Source: Flammeovirgaceae bacterium UBA6059 (GTDB taxonomy: Bacteria > Bacteroidota > Bacteroidia > Cytophagales > Cyclobacteriaceae). Taken from it: a stretch of DNA of 64,000 nucleotides. The first letter of the stretch is position 1; each line of letters begins with the position of its first letter. The notes under the pieces were generated by a model that saw nothing but the letters and a program-made list of their open reading frames with translations, made no database searches and was not told the DNA's origin. The translations under genes and the position numbers were made by a program. The stretch is from the NCBI GenBank assembly GCA_002435755.1, contig DIYH01000024.1, positions 248,001 through 312,000 of the forward strand, written 5' to 3'. Of this stretch, positions 9,121 to 17,115 are shown piece by piece.

Positions 9121-9221
9121 AAAACGCTTGCAGGCATTAGAGCTTAATGAGTGAAACGTTTGCATCTGGCTGTTTTATTAAAAAATTATCAACAATTCAG
9201 GATATTGTTAAACGTTTGCAT
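9121..9221. promoter_or_regulatory. three LacI/CcpA-operator-like boxes AAACG(C/T)TTGCA
   Basis: AAAACGCTTGCA at 9121-9132, AAACGTTTGCAT at 9154-9165 and AAACGTTTGCAT at 9210-9221, all in the same orientation. The core AACGTTTGCA resembles LacI/PurR/CcpA family half-palindromes. The first, with flanks TG-AAAA-CG-CTTG-CA, fits the CcpA-type consensus spacing. They lie 87-187 bases upstream of the secreted-protein start. No LacI gene is in the window. Confidence 0.5.
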
Positions 9222-9252
9222 GGCTATTTGTGGGTTTCATTGAAAACCTTTC

Positions 9253-9284
9253 TTGTCTGTCTCGTATTCATCCCTATAAATTTG
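9253..9284 (+). promoter_or_regulatory. Bacteroidota-type promoter of the secreted protein
   Basis: TTG at 9253-9255 and TAAATTTG (consensus TAnnTTTG) at 9277-9284 are separated by 21 bases. The ATG lies 24 bases further on. Confidence 0.55.
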
Positions 9285-9307
9285 TATCAACAATTAACTG
9301 AAAAGCT

Positions 9308-9898
9308 ATGACAAAATTCAGAACAACACTAGTAGCCCTCATAATAGTTATGGGCGCTACGTTCGCAAATGCCAACGGTTTGAGTGGAGATTCAGAAGTG
9401 AGAGTATTGGCAGGTCATGAGGCTGGTGTTTACAACCTGCTTTTCAAATCTGCTGAAGATAAGACTGTTAATGTTCGGATATTAGACGCTAACAATAAAC
9501 TACTGTCTACCAAGAGGATCACTAAAACCGACGGATTTCTTCAGCCGATTGATCTAAGTCAACTACCTACCGGGGAGTATTTCATTGAAATCACTGGTGC
9601 TGGTACCGCTTATACTGAGGCTGTAACGCACAATGTGGCTACTGTCAACGCCGAAGACATCACTGTTACCACAATGAGCGATGCTCGTAAGGTTACATTT
9701 GCTGCCAATGTTGAAGAGAGCACGCTTCTCAACCTCTACTTTTATGATGAGATGGGCGAAGTGGTCTACCGAGATAAGGTGGCGGCTGCAGAGCTTAACC
9801 GAAAACTTTATGACTTATCCTCTATCGAAGGTGAGTTTGTGAGTGTAACGATTGCCCACAAAGGCAACACTGTGATCAATAAAATTTTAAACTTCTAA
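9308..9898 (+). CDS. secreted protein with two Ig-like / sorting-domain-like modules
   Basis: A 196-residue protein. A signal peptide (MTKFRTTLVALIIVMGATFANA) precedes two beta-rich modules. The first (about 28-105) has YNLLFKSAEDKTVNVRILD and LSQLPTGEYFIEITG. The second (about 115-196) has VTFAANVEESTLLNLYFYD and DLSSIEGEFVSVTI. Both resemble the Ig-like fold of type IX C-terminal sorting domains or DUF3244 proteins, but no cargo domain is present and the lysine-rich end of a true sorting signal is not obvious. The function is unknown. It has a strong promoter, upstream operator-like boxes and a terminator, so it is probably a regulated single gene. Confidence 0.75.
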   Translation: MTKFRTTLVALIIVMGATFANANGLSGDSEVRVLAGHEAGVYNLLFKSAEDKTVNVRILDANNKLLSTKRITKTDGFLQPIDLSQLPTGEYFIEITGAGTAYTEAVTHNVATVNAEDITVTTMSDARKVTFAANVEESTLLNLYFYDEMGEVVYRDKVAAAELNRKLYDLSSIEGEFVSVTIAHKGNTVINKILNF

Positions 9899-9925
9899 AC
9901 TTCATATAGATAAGCTTTATGCTGA

Positions 9926-9956
9926 AGAGCCGACTCCCAGGGGTCGGCTTTTTTGT
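9926..9956 (+). terminator. rho-independent terminator
   Basis: AGCCGAC (9928-9934) pairs with GTCGGCT (9943-9949), followed by TTTTTG. Confidence 0.85.
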
Positions 9957-9958
9957 TG

Positions 9959-9968
9959 CCTACCGGAA
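9959..9968 (-). repeat. TTCCGGTAGG copy, minus orientation, intergenic
   Basis: CCTACCGGAA on the + strand, directly after the terminator of the secreted-protein gene. Confidence 0.6.
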
Positions 9969-10105
9969 TAATTTGATGCAGGCAAGGTACCCGGTCGCAT
10001 AACATTTCACCAGGTCTCGGAGTGATTCTGTTAATGTGATAAGTAGCATTCCGGATTGTACAATCCTTTAGATAACAATGTCCAAAAGTCATCGTTCAAC
10101 GGTAC

Positions 10106-11158
10106 ATGAACAGGTTAAAAGAGTTTTTTTGGTTGTGTGGAGGTGCCAATAGGTCCATTTTATCTAATTGTCCTTCTGATTCAAGCAAGTTCGTGGGTAT
10201 TGGTGCCACTATCTTTTTCACTGGCGTATTTGCGGCCCTTGCCGGAGGCTATGCACTTTACACCGTCTTTGACAATTATTGGGTAGCGTCCATTTTCGGA
10301 ATCCTTTGGGGCCTTATGATTTTCAATCTCGACCGGTTTATTGTGTCGAGTATGCGCAAAAATGGTGACGTACAGCAGGAGTTTTTGCATGCGTTACCCA
10401 GATTGGTGTTGGCTGTCATCATTTCTGTGGTAATCGCCAAACCTTTGGAACTCAAGATATTCGAAAAAGAAGTTAACAATGAGATCCAAACTATGATCCA
10501 GGAAGATATCATCATAAAAGAGAGCCTGGTAAAAAGTAGGTTTTCAGAATCAAGAGAGCGATTGCTATCTGAAATACAAACACTAAAAAATGAGATAACC
10601 GCTAAAACCTCAAAAAGGGACGAGCTGAGAAGAGTTGCTCAGGAAGAAGCTGATGGAACCGGAGGCACGATGCAGCGCAATGCTGGTCCTATTTACAGGA
10701 TTAAGAAGGCTGATGCCGATAGGGTAGAAGCTGAATTGCGCGAGCTGGTTACGATCAACGCCCCTGTTATCGCCAACAAAGAAGAAGAGATAGCAAACGT
10801 AAACATGGACGAACAGCGTGAACTAAAATCCATTGCGGAAGGTCAGCTCACCGGGCTGGCATCAAGACTAGAAGCTCTGGATCGCCTGACATCCAAAAGC
10901 TGGGCTGTTGCTGTAGCACACTGGTTTATCATGTTACTCTTTTTGGTGGTAGAGACGGCACCCATCTTTGTTAAGCTTGTATCACAAAGAGGCCCATACG
11001 ATTTTGTATTGAAGACAGAGGAATATGGTTTTGAAGCGGCTTATTATGAAGACCTTGCAAAGGTCAATGCCGCTATCAAAAAACGCTCTTCACGCCTCAC
11101 AAGAGAAGAGATTGATTATGTTGTGAACCGCCTTCAACTGAGTCTTGATAAGACTTGA
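10106..11158 (+). CDS. DUF4407 domain membrane protein
   Basis: The 350-residue protein begins with the family hallmark FFWLCGGANRSIL. Hydrophobic helices lie near 32-52, 58-76 (with IFNLDRFIVSSM) and 97-114 (RLVLAVIISVVIAKPLELKIF). A long charged coiled coil (about 120-260) follows, and then a last helix (about 270-290, HWFIMLLFLVVETAPIFVKL) and a soluble tail. This is the whole DUF4407 layout; its function is unknown. No operon partners are evident. Confidence 0.9.
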   Translation: MNRLKEFFWLCGGANRSILSNCPSDSSKFVGIGATIFFTGVFAALAGGYALYTVFDNYWVASIFGILWGLMIFNLDRFIVSSMRKNGDVQQEFLHALPRLVLAVIISVVIAKPLELKIFEKEVNNEIQTMIQEDIIIKESLVKSRFSESRERLLSEIQTLKNEITAKTSKRDELRRVAQEEADGTGGTMQRNAGPIYRIKKADADRVEAELRELVTINAPVIANKEEEIANVNMDEQRELKSIAEGQLTGLASRLEALDRLTSKSWAVAVAHWFIMLLFLVVETAPIFVKLVSQRGPYDFVLKTEEYGFEAAYYEDLAKVNAAIKKRSSRLTREEIDYVVNRLQLSLDKT

Positions 11159-11176
11159 TAGTGTTTCAGGCGAAAC

Positions 11177-12649
11177 TCAGTTGATCGAGGGATGCCCTTT
11201 GGCAGGACCTTCCAAAGGTAGAAACTTGATATCAGTATAGTATACTTTCCGGTTCTTCATCTTCCTGCCGGCCAGGAATGCAGGAATGATCTCGTTGTTG
11301 ATCTCCATATCCCAGATCGCTTGGGCGTGACCAGCATTCTCTACCTGGACATGTACAGCATTGCTAAAACCTTTCATTGTTTCCTCAACCTGCTCAACTG
11401 GTGTGCGGTAGTCAAGTGTGCCAGTAATGAACAAGGTTGGGATGTTTGTATTCATAGGTTCCAGTGTATTCAATACAATATCATGCTCGACCCAGTTGTC
11501 CCTGGTGATGGCGAATGGGAAGTTGACAACATTACCAAAAGGACTTATCTCTGCTTCTTTTTCGATCTGCATCCATCTTGCTACAGTAGTACCTGAGGCT
11601 ATCTGCTGATTTATTCCATTGCCTGGTAAAGCGAGTGCCCAGACTAGTCTTTTTTGAACAAACCAAGTCAGCATACTGTAATCTTCCTTGGCAATCGAGT
11701 AAATCAGCCTTGGAAGTGCAGGGATGTCGTCTGTGTCATCACTCTCCATTCGTAAGATCAATGCTAATCCAAAGGGGCCTATATCCACATCTACATCATT
11801 TCCAGTTAATGGATTCTTGAGGGTAATCTGGACAGGGTTTTGCCTGAGCTGCTGCATGACCGCTGTGACCAGCCCATTGAAATCAGGAATTTTGGCGCTT
11901 AATTTCTCATCCTGAGCTACCATAGACGCCAGTTTATCTATTTGGATATCCAGATAACGTGGATAGTTAAAGGCCTGATTGGGAGCATCAGACCCTGCGA
12001 GAATGGCTTTGTCAATTCGTTCAGGATATAGCTTCATGGTAGACATTCCGATCTGTGATCCGAAGCTGAAGCCGTAAATGGAATAAATATCAAACCTAAG
12101 TGCGTTCGCCAGGTCATTGACATCTTTAGCGAACTCTTCAAGGTCGTATCCTTTGACGTCTATTCCTTGTTCAGCATAGTAGAAAAGTCCTGCTTCGGTC
12201 ATTCGCTTGTAATGTGCATTGGCATATTGTTCGGATATGAAAAATTTTGATGGGAACTCTCCTGTCCAGATATAGGCAAGTGAATCATCCCCCGCACCAC
12301 GCTGATCAAGGAAGATGAGGTCGGAGACTTCAAGGGCTTTAAGCCAAAAAGTAAGCTCCTCCGGATCTTCTGCTTGCCAGGTACTCGCGTCACCACCACC
12401 TTCCAGGTAGATCAGCGGACTGCCTGGACTCTCGGATATACTCTTCAGATGGATGTACTTCAATTTGATTTTTCGGCCTGATGGGTTGTTCCGGTTTTCA
12501 GGTACGACCATATAGCCTACCTGGCCATTGATTGTGATGTTCTTGGTAGTCTCATATGTCTTGTTCTCCATGTTAACCAATATGGCTTGTCCGGAACAAA
12601 GCTTACTTAGGACGTGAATGATAAGTGTTGTCAGGAACAGACTTTTCAT
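11177..12649 (-). CDS. alpha/beta hydrolase, proline iminopeptidase / tripeptidyl aminopeptidase-like
   Basis: The 490-residue exported protein (hydrophobic N-terminus with LCSGQA) has an alpha/beta-hydrolase core. The oxyanion region is LIYLEGGGDAS and LIFLDQRGAG. The nucleophile elbow is GFSFG (Ser195 in 193-197), the acid is in GTLDYRTP, and the histidine in VENAGHAQAIWD. A cap domain lies between. The sequence resembles the S33 family peptidases that carry a TAP-like C-terminus. It is 82 bases downstream of an AraC-type regulator on the same strand, which may control it. Confidence 0.85.
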   Translation of the reverse strand: MKSLFLTTLIIHVLSKLCSGQAILVNMENKTYETTKNITINGQVGYMVVPENRNNPSGRKIKLKYIHLKSISESPGSPLIYLEGGGDASTWQAEDPEELTFWLKALEVSDLIFLDQRGAGDDSLAYIWTGEFPSKFFISEQYANAHYKRMTEAGLFYYAEQGIDVKGYDLEEFAKDVNDLANALRFDIYSIYGFSFGSQIGMSTMKLYPERIDKAILAGSDAPNQAFNYPRYLDIQIDKLASMVAQDEKLSAKIPDFNGLVTAVMQQLRQNPVQITLKNPLTGNDVDVDIGPFGLALILRMESDDTDDIPALPRLIYSIAKEDYSMLTWFVQKRLVWALALPGNGINQQIASGTTVARWMQIEKEAEISPFGNVVNFPFAITRDNWVEHDIVLNTLEPMNTNIPTLFITGTLDYRTPVEQVEETMKGFSNAVHVQVENAGHAQAIWDMEINNEIIPAFLAGRKMKNRKVYYTDIKFLPLEGPAKGHPSIN

Positions 12650-12731
12650 GCTGTTTGGATTTTTCCCAAAAGTCTTCCAGAGGGCATTGATAGAAAAATC
12701 AGAAGGGTCTCAGATGGACATATGATACTTC

Positions 12732-13841
12732 TCAGGCATGTGACTTCATGTATTCTGAAGGGGTCATGCCAGTCTCTTTTTTAAAAACGCGATAAAATGA
12801 AGCCTTGGAACTAAAGCCTACTTCCTGTCCAATACCTAATATGGAATACCGCTGGCTATCAGGCGCCAGCACCAGTTCCTTGAAAGCCTTTACGCGATAG
12901 CGATTGACCAGGTCACTAAAGTTTGTATGCATTGTCTCATTGATCATGTTGGATACGCTGTTGATAGGCCAGCCGAGATGCCCAGCAAGTTTAGCTACCG
13001 TAATGTTAGGGTCCTTATATACTCTGTCCCGATCAAAGGCCTGCAGTATCTCGCTCTTTTTGTCATCCAACTCGCTGGTAGCAAACTTGAACTTGCTGAC
13101 CTTAGTCATATAGCTCCGAACGACTTTTGAATAGTTGATAAGATAGAGGTAACCCAGTCCATAGATGCACAGCGTACCAATAGTACCCAAAGGTTTATAA
13201 AGCAACGCAGAATTGTCATCCATACGGTCAACGAAGACAAGTCCTATCGGAATGGCAATAAAAAGAAAGCTTACGTATGCACTCAACCCAATCACCAGGT
13301 AGCGTAACCATTTTTTCACTTTATCAAACTCGCGAAGTACGGCACGTACATCTACAGATTCACGGTAGATGAAGTAAGCGTAGCTAGCCAACTGCATGAT
13401 CCAAATGAATGCAACAACCAGTGCAATGGTATGGATGACAGGTAGATTGGCATAGGCCCAGTCCTTATGTCCGCCTAAGTAGACAAAAGCGCTAGTAAAC
13501 AGGATGACATCAAAGAACAGGGAAGGTATAAAGTGCAGCCAATCTTTGCGACTCGTTGATCTCAAAGGGTCCCTGATATGAAGTACGTGTAAATAGGCCA
13601 CAGGTCCATAGGCGAACCTATACCCAATGGGTACTGGGAACCTGGCATTGAAAGCGTGTATAGACTCCTCAAGAACAGTGTGGAGCAATGATGATGAAAT
13701 CAGAAGTATGAGTATCCCAAAAAAGAGGTTAGCCTTGTTTCGTTGAGGTTGAGCAATGATAATAGTTGCTAGCACCAGGCCTTGTATGACGGCCAGCAAA
13801 AAATAGAAGTTGGTAGTGTCTAAAGAAGTGTCAATCATCAA
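12732..13841 (-). CDS. membrane-anchored AraC family transcriptional regulator
   Basis: The first about 250 residues of this 369-residue protein contain seven hydrophobic helices (FLLAVIQGLVLATIII, LFFGILILLISSSLL and so on) with a cytosolic loop. The last 105 residues are an AraC double HTH (ITVAKLAGHLGWPINSVSNMI, then YRVKAFKELVL and IGQEVGFSSKASFYRVFKKETGMTPSEY). This seven-helix sensor plus AraC layout is typical of Bacteroidota and probably senses a membrane-soluble or extracellular cue. It precedes the peptidase gene on the same strand. Confidence 0.9.
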   Translation of the reverse strand: MMIDTSLDTTNFYFLLAVIQGLVLATIIIAQPQRNKANLFFGILILLISSSLLHTVLEESIHAFNARFPVPIGYRFAYGPVAYLHVLHIRDPLRSTSRKDWLHFIPSLFFDVILFTSAFVYLGGHKDWAYANLPVIHTIALVVAFIWIMQLASYAYFIYRESVDVRAVLREFDKVKKWLRYLVIGLSAYVSFLFIAIPIGLVFVDRMDDNSALLYKPLGTIGTLCIYGLGYLYLINYSKVVRSYMTKVSKFKFATSELDDKKSEILQAFDRDRVYKDPNITVAKLAGHLGWPINSVSNMINETMHTNFSDLVNRYRVKAFKELVLAPDSQRYSILGIGQEVGFSSKASFYRVFKKETGMTPSEYMKSHA

Positions 13842-14095
13842 CGTTCAGAAAAACAATCAGATCATCCTGTTTGGATAACTGTTGAGCGCTTTGTTGGTTT
13901 TTTCTTAGCTCACTTGAAGTGTTGATGATCTATAATTAGGTCTGGCATTCTGCCAATAATGACCCGGTATCGACACTCACGTTCTGATGTTGTTCAGAGT
14001 TCTTTTTTACTTTGTAAGGATGGCAGAGCGCCTAAGCATTATTACGGATACTCCTTGTCACTACGCTTCCTATTTTATAGCGACTATTTCGATCT

Positions 14096-15199
14096 TTAGC
14101 CTACCAGTTCGATAACTGCACGACGAGCTGATTGAGCAGCTGTATGTACCGATACCCAATCCTCTCCATCGGTATAGGCGCCACCGGCGAAATAGACTTT
14201 ATCAGCCACGGATTCTCCCAGAGTCCTTACTTGTCGCCAGTCTGCATGATCGCTCATATAGCCCCCCTTAATGAAGGGCTCGTTATTCCAATTTTGTGTG
14301 ATATGCTTAATATAATTGGATGTGGCCTGGTTGTCAAACAACCCATTTAATTCGCTGAGTATGAAGTCGCGCAACTCATTTCCGGATCGTGTGATAAAGT
14401 CCTGTGCAGGCTTGCCCACAACAAATAGGCCCAGGATATGTCTGGAGGTGTTTTGCCCTAATGCAGCATCATAGTAGATTTTTTGACCGTCGGTCTCGGG
14501 AGCGATGGTGAAAGCATGACCTTCCCCATAGAAATTGTCTGAGAACTCAAAGAAAGCTTTGAAACCCTCCCAAACAGTTGTGTTGTCGATGGCTGCTTGC
14601 TTATCACCAGGTAGTGACGGACTGAAACTTACATCTCCATCTTGTAGTACCTTAAGTGGTACCGAGACGATCACTCTATCAGCTACACGCTCACCAATAT
14701 GGGTGGTGAGGATCACTTGATCTCCTGAGTATTCTATAGCTTGAACAGCTGTATTGTAGATGATCTTATCAGAAATCGAAGGCACTACATATTGCTCAAA
14801 AAAGGTGAACCAGGAAGAGTTGACAAACTTGTGGTCCGGATCATCAGTGACCGTATCAATGTCGAGCTGCACAGAAGGGTCATTGACTATCTCATGGAAG
14901 ATGCCAGTATCCGTCTCAATCCATTCGGCTCCTAATGGTATGGGAAAGTCAGCAAAGTCGGTGTTGATCCTTGTCCTTCCTCCATAGACCGAGGAGGCTT
15001 CCAGTATCTCAAAATCAATTCCCTGCTGTTGCAGGAGATATCCTGCTGATAAACCTCCCGGCCCTGCGCCTACGATGATCACTTTACCATTAAACTTAGG
15101 CTGTGACGAATCATCGTCTCCACAGGCTACTAGTGAGGATTGCAGTGGCATACCAATGCCGAGGAGGCTACATATTTTTATAAATTCTTTCCTTGTCAT
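14096..15199 (-). CDS. FAD-dependent amine oxidase-like lipoprotein
   Basis: A 367-residue flavoenzyme. The N-terminus has a signal with lipobox LVAC (Cys26). A dinucleotide-binding GAGPGG (44-49) with LEASSVYGGRTR follows, and the family C-terminal FAD motif KVYFAGGAYTDGEDWVSVHTA closes it. It therefore belongs to the flavin monoamine oxidase / phytoene desaturase-like superfamily. It is shorter than the typical 450 residues, so the substrate domain is reduced. Export as a lipoprotein is unusual for the family but is seen in Bacteroidota. The substrate is unknown; it is monocistronic. Confidence 0.8.
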   Translation of the reverse strand: MTRKEFIKICSLLGIGMPLQSSLVACGDDDSSQPKFNGKVIIVGAGPGGLSAGYLLQQQGIDFEILEASSVYGGRTRINTDFADFPIPLGAEWIETDTGIFHEIVNDPSVQLDIDTVTDDPDHKFVNSSWFTFFEQYVVPSISDKIIYNTAVQAIEYSGDQVILTTHIGERVADRVIVSVPLKVLQDGDVSFSPSLPGDKQAAIDNTTVWEGFKAFFEFSDNFYGEGHAFTIAPETDGQKIYYDAALGQNTSRHILGLFVVGKPAQDFITRSGNELRDFILSELNGLFDNQATSNYIKHITQNWNNEPFIKGGYMSDHADWRQVRTLGESVADKVYFAGGAYTDGEDWVSVHTAAQSARRAVIELVG

Positions 15200-15361
15200 A
15201 ACAGTAGAGTTAGTGCTGTTTTTTTAACGTGTTGATCTAATGTAATTATTTACGTTTCATATAAGGCAATAGGGTGTTTTAGAGGTTCTAAGGCCTTTTG
15301 TCTTCATTAGCAAGGAATCGGTTAACATCTCCTAATCATTGGGGAAGCCATTTTCTTATGA

Positions 15362-15910
15362 TTAGTGCTGGATATCGTAGGCCAATTCTACCATACCATC
15401 TTTGAAGGCTGTGACATCTTTGAGATGAAGTTTTTGTTCCACTCCGATAGTATCGAAAAACAGTAAACCACTACCAAGCAGTACAGGTACCATGGTGAAA
15501 ACTATTTCATCTGCAAGCTCTTGTTGTATTAAAGCTTTGGTAAGCTCTGCGCCACCAACCATCCAGATATTCTTGTATTTAGGTTTTAGTTGCCGGTCAA
15601 CCAATTCTGATAGATCACCTGAGTAGAAACTAACGTTAGGTTTGTCAGAAGTAAGCGTTTTGTGGGTGAGCACTACAACAGGTTTATCACCGTAGGGCCA
15701 ACCTAATGCTCTTGCATGCTCATAAGTCTTAGCTCCCATCACATAGCAGTGAATACTTTCCAGGTATTCATTGATATACTTTTCCGTCATTTCAATGCCA
15801 GGTTCATAGCTATCGGTAGAGTGCATCCAGTCGACACTGCCATCTTTCTTGGCTATGAAACCGTCAAGACTGGCGACCATATGGATGGTAACTTTAGATT
15901 CTGACATCAT
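15362..15910 (-). CDS. dihydrofolate reductase family protein (RibD C-terminal-like)
   Basis: The 182-residue cytosolic protein opens with VTIHMVASLDGFIAKKDGSVDWM. The middle has YVMGAKTYEHARALGWPYGDKPVVVLTHK and the end IWMVGGAELTKALIQQELADEIVFTMVPVLLGSG. These are the strands and NADPH-binding GG loop of the YyaP/YwjB-like branch of the DHFR/RibD fold, which rarely acts on folate. The substrate is unknown. Confidence 0.9.
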   Translation of the reverse strand: MMSESKVTIHMVASLDGFIAKKDGSVDWMHSTDSYEPGIEMTEKYINEYLESIHCYVMGAKTYEHARALGWPYGDKPVVVLTHKTLTSDKPNVSFYSGDLSELVDRQLKPKYKNIWMVGGAELTKALIQQELADEIVFTMVPVLLGSGLLFFDTIGVEQKLHLKDVTAFKDGMVELAYDIQH

Positions 15911-16047
15911 GTAAGACTTTGGTGTATACTAAAGTTAAAAAGGATACCTCATAATGCGTCTGAGCAGGAATAGACCTCATTAGGACGGTTTTAGCCTGAT
16001 AACCCAGGTTGTATACGCAAAATGAGTTAACCGTTGTGAGACCGGAT

Positions 16048-16923
16048 CTATACTCTCTTCTCATGCCTTACCCAATCTACCTCCATCACCCACTCGCCTT
16101 CCATAGGTGAGTCAGTTATCTTTGCAAAGTTGAGGATCGCGAACATCGGCTCAGGGTACTTATCACCTTCGCCTACATTGCGGTAAACCTCTTCTCCATC
16201 TAGTCGGTAGACCAGGTCACTGCCTTCCCATTCTACACTGTACTCATGGAATTCATTGAGTGTCGCAGGGAAGTTTCTACGACTACTCTCCCAATCCCCT
16301 TTATCACATTCACCAAGACTAACAATGGCCCCTGTGGTAAACTCATCCTTCATGTGATCGCCATGATGCTCGAAGATGTCGATCTCTCCCGAGCCGGTCA
16401 TCGGCCAGCAAATATTTTCGTCCTCCTCCTGTACCGGAGGTTCATTGTTTCGAGCGCCAAGTAACCACCACGCCGGGAACATACTTGCCTCACCATTGCT
16501 TGATAGCTTGAGGCGTGCGGTCCATTTACCTTTGATAAACTCCTTACGATTTTTAGAGCAAATACGACCAGCAACATACTCTGTATCAGGGTGTTGATTG
16601 CCATGTTTATCCATATTATCACAAGGGTGTTTTTCGCCGATGTTGACCACTTTGATCTTTAAGGTACCATCACTTACTTCCCGGGTGCCAAATTCGCCAT
16701 CCGGCACATAGCAGTGGTTTTCATTATTCACCCAAATTCGCTGGTCCTGCCAGTTATCAGGATTGAAGCTTTCAAAATCGTCGAAAAAGTCGACGGTCCA
16801 TTGGCTCTCTTTTGTTTCTTCCATTGGTGTTTCCTGTTCGGTAGCAGCTTCTTTTTTCCCGCCGCTACAGCTTATAATGAATAGTGCAATTAATAAAAAT
16901 GATGTTGGTGTTGATAAATGCAT
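16048..16923 (-). CDS. glycoside hydrolase family 16 beta-glucanase, lipoprotein
   Basis: The 291-residue protein has a lipoprotein signal (Cys19 in IISC) and an acidic linker. A GH16 jelly-roll domain (about 42-290) has the catalytic ExDxxE at 180-185 (GSGEIDIFEHHG), so Glu180 is the expected nucleophile and Glu185 the acid/base. FHEYSVEWEGSDLVYRLDGEEVYRN fits the family downstream strands. It probably cleaves laminarin or another beta-1,3/1,4-glucan on the cell surface. No other polysaccharide-utilisation gene (SusC/D) is adjacent. Confidence 0.9.
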   Translation of the reverse strand: MHLSTPTSFLLIALFIISCSGGKKEAATEQETPMEETKESQWTVDFFDDFESFNPDNWQDQRIWVNNENHCYVPDGEFGTREVSDGTLKIKVVNIGEKHPCDNMDKHGNQHPDTEYVAGRICSKNRKEFIKGKWTARLKLSSNGEASMFPAWWLLGARNNEPPVQEEDENICWPMTGSGEIDIFEHHGDHMKDEFTTGAIVSLGECDKGDWESSRRNFPATLNEFHEYSVEWEGSDLVYRLDGEEVYRNVGEGDKYPEPMFAILNFAKITDSPMEGEWVMEVDWVRHEKRV

Positions 16924-17115
16924 ATCGATAGGATTTGATCACAAGATAGAAAAACAGCTTTTTGGACAAAAGCTTCATCCTCTTTCTCAATGAAGAGTCC
17001 AGGCCTCTTTCTACATCATTGCCTTTTCTGAAGGGATCAGACATCAAATCCGGTTTTGATAATTACCTACCTGAAATTCCAAACTGAGCTTATCATCCTA
17101 ACAGGATCTACCACT

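Noticed and set aside
14096..15199. twin-arginine signal on the amine oxidase
   Set aside because: The N-terminus reads MTRKEFIK without the paired arginines, whereas a lipobox (LVAC) is clear.
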